From positions 868,001-932,000 of the forward strand of contig NZ_CP075583.1 of the NCBI RefSeq assembly GCF_023509035.1: a stretch of 64,000 bases of DNA, written 5' to 3'. This DNA comes from Janthinobacterium lividum (GTDB lineage: Bacteria; Pseudomonadota; Gammaproteobacteria; Burkholderiales; Burkholderiaceae_D). The notes beneath the pieces were generated by a model, which was not told the DNA's origin, searched no databases, and saw only the letters and a list, made by a program, of their open reading frames with translations. The position numbers were made by a program, and so were the translations under genes. This document shows positions 60,086 to 64,000 of this stretch, in pieces. Numbering within the stretch: the first letter of the stretch is position 1; every line of letters starts with the position of its first letter.

Positions 60086-61243
60086 ATGTCCGCCTTCCAG
60101 TTCCGCACCGTGCCCCATCTGATCGTTGAAGGGGGCGCTGCCGCCCAGCTGGGCACGCATATCGCCCATCACTTCCCCACCGTGCGCCGGGCCTTGCTCG
60201 TCACCGACGCGGGCTTCCTGCGCACGGGCCTGGCCGATGTTCCCCTGCACAGCTTGCGGGCGGCAGGCATCGAGGTACATGTCTTTTCCGATGTGCAAGC
60301 CGATCCACCCGAAGCCATCGTGCTGGCCGGCGTGGCCCAGGCCCAGATGTTTCACGTGGAACTGATTATCGGCCTCGGTGGCGGCAGCTCGCTGGACGTG
60401 GCCAAGCTGATCGCCGTGCAGGCGCCGGGCCACCAGGAACTGGCGCAACTGTATGGCATCGGCAATGTCCACGGCCAGCGCCTGCCCCTGGTGCAATTGC
60501 CGACCACGGCCGGCACGGGCTCGGAAGTCACGCACATCGCCATCGTCACCACGGGCGCCACCAGCAAGATGGGCGTGGTCGCGCCGCAACTATATGCAGA
60601 CCTGGCCATCCTCGACGCCAGCCTGACCCTGGGCTTACCGCCCGCCGTGACAGCCGCCACAGGCATCGACGCCATGGTGCACGCCATCGAAGCTTACACC
60701 AGCCGCCTGCTCAAAAATCCATTGTCCGACATGCTGGCCACCCAGGCGCTGTCGCTGCTCTCCCGCAACCTGGTCACCGCCTGCCGCGATGGCAGCAATT
60801 TGCCGGCGCGGCAAGCCATGCTGCTGGGCGCCATGCTGGCCGGCCAGGCGTTTGCCAATGCGCCCGTGGCCGCCGTGCATGCGCTCGCCTATCCCATCGG
60901 TGGACTGTTCCACGTGCCACATGGCCTGTCGACTGCACTGGTGCTGCCGCACGTGCTGCGCTTTAATCTGTCCCACGCGGCGCCTCTGTATGCGCAGCTG
61001 GCGGCTGTCCTGCAGCCCGGCATCACGGGCAGCGAGGAAGCGCGGGCCGAGGCCCTGATCGACGCCATGCAGGCGATTGCCCTGGCTACGGGCATCGCGT
61101 GCACCCTGCGCGAAGTGGGCATCACGGCCAGCGACTTGGACCGGCTGGCCGATGAAGCCATGCTGCAGACGCGCTTGCTGGGCAACAATCCTCGTCCCGT
61201 CACGCGTCTTGATGCCCGCGCCATCTACGCGGCCGCGCTATAA
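60086..61243 (+). CDS. Iron-containing alcohol dehydrogenase
   Basis: A 385-residue group III (iron-type) dehydrogenase. The NAD region is IIGLGGGSSLDVAK, and PTTAGTGSEVTHIA is the second signature. Metal ligands lie in ATGIDAMVHAIEAYTS and HALAYPIGGLFHVPHG. Substrate unknown. A parS-like site falls inside the gene (60348-60363). Confidence 0.92.
   Translation: MSAFQFRTVPHLIVEGGAAAQLGTHIAHHFPTVRRALLVTDAGFLRTGLADVPLHSLRAAGIEVHVFSDVQADPPEAIVLAGVAQAQMFHVELIIGLGGGSSLDVAKLIAVQAPGHQELAQLYGIGNVHGQRLPLVQLPTTAGTGSEVTHIAIVTTGATSKMGVVAPQLYADLAILDASLTLGLPPAVTAATGIDAMVHAIEAYTSRLLKNPLSDMLATQALSLLSRNLVTACRDGSNLPARQAMLLGAMLAGQAFANAPVAAVHALAYPIGGLFHVPHGLSTALVLPHVLRFNLSHAAPLYAQLAAVLQPGITGSEEARAEALIDAMQAIALATGIACTLREVGITASDLDRLADEAMLQTRLLGNNPRPVTRLDARAIYAAAL
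60348..60363. other. parS: parS-like site 3, inside the alcohol dehydrogenase gene
   Basis: TGTTTCACGTGGAACT matches the parS consensus at 14 of 16 positions and keeps the TTCACGTGGAA core. It encodes part of QMFHVEL, so the protein sequence tolerates the site. Confidence 0.65.
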
Positions 61244-61248
61244 GCGCT

Positions 61249-61276
61249 CAAAAAAAGCCACGTACTCGACGTGGCT
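61249..61276 (-). terminator. Rho-independent terminator of the oligomer hydrolase gene
   Basis: On the minus strand an 8-bp stem (AGCCACGT/ACGTGGCT, 5-nt loop) is followed by seven T residues, 24 nt past the stop of the 3HB oligomer hydrolase. It may also mark the end of adh on the plus strand, but without a T-run there. Confidence 0.8.
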
Positions 61277-61299
61277 CTCGCGCGACAGGCAAGCTGACG

Positions 61300-63357
61300 C
61301 TAGTTGGGAATATCCACCACCGTCCCCGTCACGCTGATCGCATTGCCCGCCGCTGGCGTTGCCGCAATCGCCGGCACGTTGACATTCGTGATCAAGGTCG
61401 ACGCATCGGCGCGCGTCACCGTGCGCACCACCTGCGATGGCGGCAAGGCCTGCTTGGCGTTCAAGTGCGCATACATGGCATCGAGCGCCCGGTTCAGGTA
61501 CACATGTAGCGGCACGATCAAGGTTGGCAAGGCGCTGCTGAAGGAATCGAAGTGGTTGGCATTGGTCACCTCGATATAGCGCAGCCGGCTATTTGCCCCT
61601 TCTACCGCGGCGTTCAGCCCCAGATAGGCACGCGACGCATGATTGACGGGAATCAGGGTGTCGCTGCGGCCGTGCACGATGATGGCCGGCTTGCCATTCA
61701 ATTTACCGCTGGCCGCCACTTCGGCCATGCCGGCACGCACGCGCACGCTTTGCGTGGCCAGGCTGCCCTGCAAGTTGGCGCCGCTGACGGCATCGCGCCC
61801 CGTCGCCAGGCTGCGCAGGCAGAGGAAACCATCGAGCGACTGGTCCGCCAGGCTGTTTGACGGCGACACGCCAGCCGTGTAGACCCGGGCCCCGCCCACG
61901 CTGTTCTCGTACACGACACTGCCGAGGATGCCGTTTTGCGCGGCAAAGCTGGCCGCCTTTTGCGCCGAGGTAAACGGAATCGGATTGCCGCTGCCATCCG
62001 TCTGCGCAAACGTGAAACCGCATACCTTGTCCGTCACGGAAAATTTCCCGTAGGCATAGGCATACGTGACGGCCACCAGGATATTCGTGCCCGCGTGTGC
62101 GGCCTGCAGCGGATCGGAATCGACCAGCCAGCCATACGCGCGCAAGCGCTGCTTCGCGTCCGCCTGCTGCGCCGCCAGGTCGGCGCCATTCAACAAGCCC
62201 TTGGCTACCAGCGCCGTGCAGCGTCCCGCATTGCCCACCACGGAAGCGATGCACGGCTGATACAGTGCCGCATAGGTGGCGTAGTCAAACAGCGCACGGC
62301 CCGGATTGGCGACTACCGCCCCGCCCTGGCGCACGCTGTAGGTGCTCGATGCTGCCGGCTGGACCTGCGGCTCGCTGGCCGCCACGCCGCTGATCAAGCC
62401 CTTGCTATCCTGCTCCGCCGCCAGCAAGGCCGAGCCAGCACCGTTGGAAATGCTCGACGCTATCGTGATGGTGTTTTTCGGCGTCAGCCGCACGATGCGC
62501 GAACTGCCATCGCGGGCTAGCACGCCATAGCGTTCATTCAAGACGAAATATGCCATCTCGACCGCCTGCAAGGTGACCTTGCCCCAATCCTTCTCCGGAT
62601 TCTGCTGCGAGTGCGCATGCTTGAAGGCGATACGGTTCGGGTTCGCGGCGGCCCAGGCCAATCGGTCGGCGTCGCTCAAGTCCGGCGCAAAGAGCGCGTT
62701 CTTGCCGGCGGTCACCCTGCCCGCGCGCACGCCGTTCTGCAGGTTGACGCTGTCGTCCTCGAACACATACAGGCCCGTGCCGGACCCCTTGTCGGCATAC
62801 GCCACGGCGCAGCCCTTCTTCAAGCCCCATTCGCCGGAACTGCCGATGGCGCCGTAGATGCCGCGCGAACCGCTGGACGTGCCCGTGACGATGCAGGCAT
62901 GGTCGGGATCGAAGCTGGCCGGCACCTGCACCATCAAGGTGACATTCTTCTTGCCCGTGCCATCGTCGGCATAGGCGATGTATTCACTACCCGCGACCAA
63001 GCCCTCGCCCGTGCCCACGTTCCCGGATGCATCCACGTTCGGTCCGTACAGGGTGCCGTAGCCACTGTTGGCGGCAATGTCGAGCACGGCGCGGTAATTG
63101 GCGTAGATGGCATTGCGACGCAGTTCGAGCGACGTCGGCTGTTCCACGTTCGCATACGCGGGCGCGGCGCCGGCCAGCCCTGTCTTGCCCAGGCCTGCCG
63201 TCAGCAAATCATTGGTTTTGCCATCGTAGTCGGCGCGCGTGATGGTGCCCAGGTAGCCGGGCATCTGGTTCAGTTCTTCCGGCGCATGATTGCTGCCGCA
63301 GGCTGCCAACGCCAGCAGGGTGCATAGGCTCCCCGCGCGCGTGATCGTCGTTTGCAT
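61300..63357 (-). CDS. D-(-)-3-hydroxybutyrate oligomer hydrolase family protein
   Basis: A 685-residue protein of the 3HB-oligomer hydrolase family, which splits soluble PHB oligomers into 3-hydroxybutyrate. The N terminus MQTTITRAGSLCTLLALAAC has a lipobox with C20, so it is probably an outer-membrane or periplasmic lipoprotein. The likely nucleophile is S304 in ASSISNGAGSALLA; HGRSDTLIPVNHAS and TNANHFDSF near the C terminus provide acid and His candidates. It is the third PHB-related hydrolase in the window. Confidence 0.87.
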   Translation of the reverse strand: MQTTITRAGSLCTLLALAACGSNHAPEELNQMPGYLGTITRADYDGKTNDLLTAGLGKTGLAGAAPAYANVEQPTSLELRRNAIYANYRAVLDIAANSGYGTLYGPNVDASGNVGTGEGLVAGSEYIAYADDGTGKKNVTLMVQVPASFDPDHACIVTGTSSGSRGIYGAIGSSGEWGLKKGCAVAYADKGSGTGLYVFEDDSVNLQNGVRAGRVTAGKNALFAPDLSDADRLAWAAANPNRIAFKHAHSQQNPEKDWGKVTLQAVEMAYFVLNERYGVLARDGSSRIVRLTPKNTITIASSISNGAGSALLAAEQDSKGLISGVAASEPQVQPAASSTYSVRQGGAVVANPGRALFDYATYAALYQPCIASVVGNAGRCTALVAKGLLNGADLAAQQADAKQRLRAYGWLVDSDPLQAAHAGTNILVAVTYAYAYGKFSVTDKVCGFTFAQTDGSGNPIPFTSAQKAASFAAQNGILGSVVYENSVGGARVYTAGVSPSNSLADQSLDGFLCLRSLATGRDAVSGANLQGSLATQSVRVRAGMAEVAASGKLNGKPAIIVHGRSDTLIPVNHASRAYLGLNAAVEGANSRLRYIEVTNANHFDSFSSALPTLIVPLHVYLNRALDAMYAHLNAKQALPPSQVVRTVTRADASTLITNVNVPAIAATPAAGNAISVTGTVVDIPN

Positions 63358-63396
63358 GGTGGTTCTCTCCGTTGAAGTAACAGTGGACGCACAATG

Positions 63397-63423
63397 AAAA
63401 ACGCCGGACTGTCCGTCCGGCGT
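63397..63423 (-). terminator. Rho-independent terminator of the livM-like gene
   Basis: On the minus strand ACGCCGGAC and GTCCGGCGT (9 bp, 5-nt loop) are followed by five T residues, just past the permease stop. Confidence 0.8.
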
Positions 63424-63433
63424 TGCTTGAAAA

Positions 63434-64000
63434 TCAGACAGCAGCTTTGGCAGCCCTGCCGCCGAAGCGCGCGATGGCTTCGCCGACGATGCCGCGCCGG
63501 AACATCAGCACGCAGATGACGAAGATCACGCCGGTCACCATGCCCACGGATTCGCCCAGGGTGCCGAACCACTCGATGCCCGTGTGCGTAGCCAGATAGG
63601 TACCGACATCGCCCAGCTTGTTTTCCAGCGCGATGATCAATACTGCGCCGAGGATGGGACCGGACAGCGTGCCCATGCCCCCCACCAAGGTCATCAGCAC
63701 AACCAGGCCCGACATGCCCCAGTAGACATCGGTCAGGGTTTCAAAGCCCAGCACCAGCGTCTTGGTGGCGCCGGCCAGCGCGGCCAACGAAGCGGACAGC
63801 ACGATGGCCATCAGCTTGTACTTGTTGACGTCGTAACCGAGCGAGATGGCGCGCGGTTCGTTTTCCTTGATCGCCTTGAGCACTTGTCCGAAGGGCGAGT
63901 GGATGGTGCGCACGATCAGGGCGAAGCCGGCCACGAAGATGGCCAGCACGACATAGTACAAGACCGTGTCGTTGGCCAGGTCTATCGTGCCCAGCAAGGT
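63434..64000 (-). CDS. livM: Branched-chain amino acid ABC transporter permease, C-terminal part
   Basis: The C-terminal 189 residues of a LivM-type permease; the 5' part lies beyond the window. Family motifs are SPFGQVLKAIKENEPRAISLGYDVNKYKL, VLSASLAALAGATKTLVLG, GMSGLVVLMTLVGGMGTLSGPILGA and a C-terminal FRRGIVGEAIARFG. The reading frame is open to base 64000. Confidence 0.9.
   Translation of the reverse strand, partial: TLLGTIDLANDTVLYYVVLAIFVAGFALIVRTIHSPFGQVLKAIKENEPRAISLGYDVNKYKLMAIVLSASLAALAGATKTLVLGFETLTDVYWGMSGLVVLMTLVGGMGTLSGPILGAVLIIALENKLGDVGTYLATHTGIEWFGTLGESVGMVTGVIFVICVLMFRRGIVGEAIARFGGRAAKAAV

Noticed and set aside
60907..60922. A fourth parS-like palindrome (TGTTCCACGTGCCACA) in the alcohol dehydrogenase gene
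   Set aside because: Three mismatches to the consensus, two of them adjacent in one arm, and the coding context FHVPH explains the core. Too weak to call.

Overview
The window looks like a chromosomal segment of a high-GC betaproteobacterium of the Oxalobacteraceae (Janthinobacterium/Massilia/Duganella type). The evidence is the mnmG-rsmG-parA-parB-atpIBEFHAGDC order, parS sites beside parAB, SlmA, a PabB-PabC fusion, several polyhydroxybutyrate (PHB) hydrolases and Caulobacter/Agrobacterium-like pentose genes. This assignment rests on protein resemblance from memory, not on a search.

Layout. 1-9.2 kb: 3' end of a purine phosphoribosyltransferase gene, nitronate monooxygenase, MBL-fold hydrolase/DUF1289 pair, a ribbon-helix-helix regulator with a PHB-depolymerase-like esterase, and a two-gene signalling operon (hybrid kinase plus REC-HD-GYP regulator). 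9.4-20 kb: argB, tRNA-Thr(GGT), TraB/GumN protein, nucleotidase, slmA, pabBC, glutathione peroxidase, a secreted PHA depolymerase, a semialdehyde dehydrogenase, PPK2 and a CoA-binding protein. 20-38.4 kb: a sugar-acid region with three units. These are a dgoK/dehydratase/lactonase/aldolase operon (De Ley-Doudoroff-like), a minus-strand xylose operon xylX-xylB-xylD-xylF-xylG-xylH-xylR-mutarotase (Weimberg route), and a divergent chvE-gguA-gguB sugar importer. 38.5-45.1 kb: a polyamine-linked membrane cluster (Tat-type FAD oxidoreductase, membrane spermidine-synthase-like protein, DUF350, SPFH, DUF4178, a tiny Gly/Ser protein and SpeD). 45.2-47.1 kb: a lipoprotein and rsgA with a structured leader. 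47.1-59 kb: atp operon, parBA, rsmG, mnmG. 59-64 kb: guanidine-II riboswitch with sugE/gdx and a lone nuoA, iron alcohol dehydrogenase, 3-hydroxybutyrate oligomer hydrolase and the 3' end of a livM-like permease gene.

How the parts work together. The Weimberg operon can import xylose (XylFGH), oxidise it (XylB) and dehydrate the acid twice (XylD, XylX). The lactonase and the final semialdehyde dehydrogenase are not in the operon, but candidates lie nearby in the window. The chvE-ggu and dgoK units share an operator-like sequence plus a second box in the same relative order, which suggests one regulator. Both sugar importers carry a strong stem-loop just after the binding-protein gene.

Data quality. 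Five genes (hpt, argB, gguB, the spermidine-synthase-like gene and parA) each carry one 1-bp frameshift, and each is repaired by a single base. Some of these genes are normally important, so sequencing error is a likely explanation. The most unusual candidates are the polyamine/SPFH cluster, the rsgA leader (12-codon uORF plus four hairpins), the guanidine-riboswitch unit with an orphan nuoA, the shared operator pair and a 9-bp AT-rich tandem repeat before parA.
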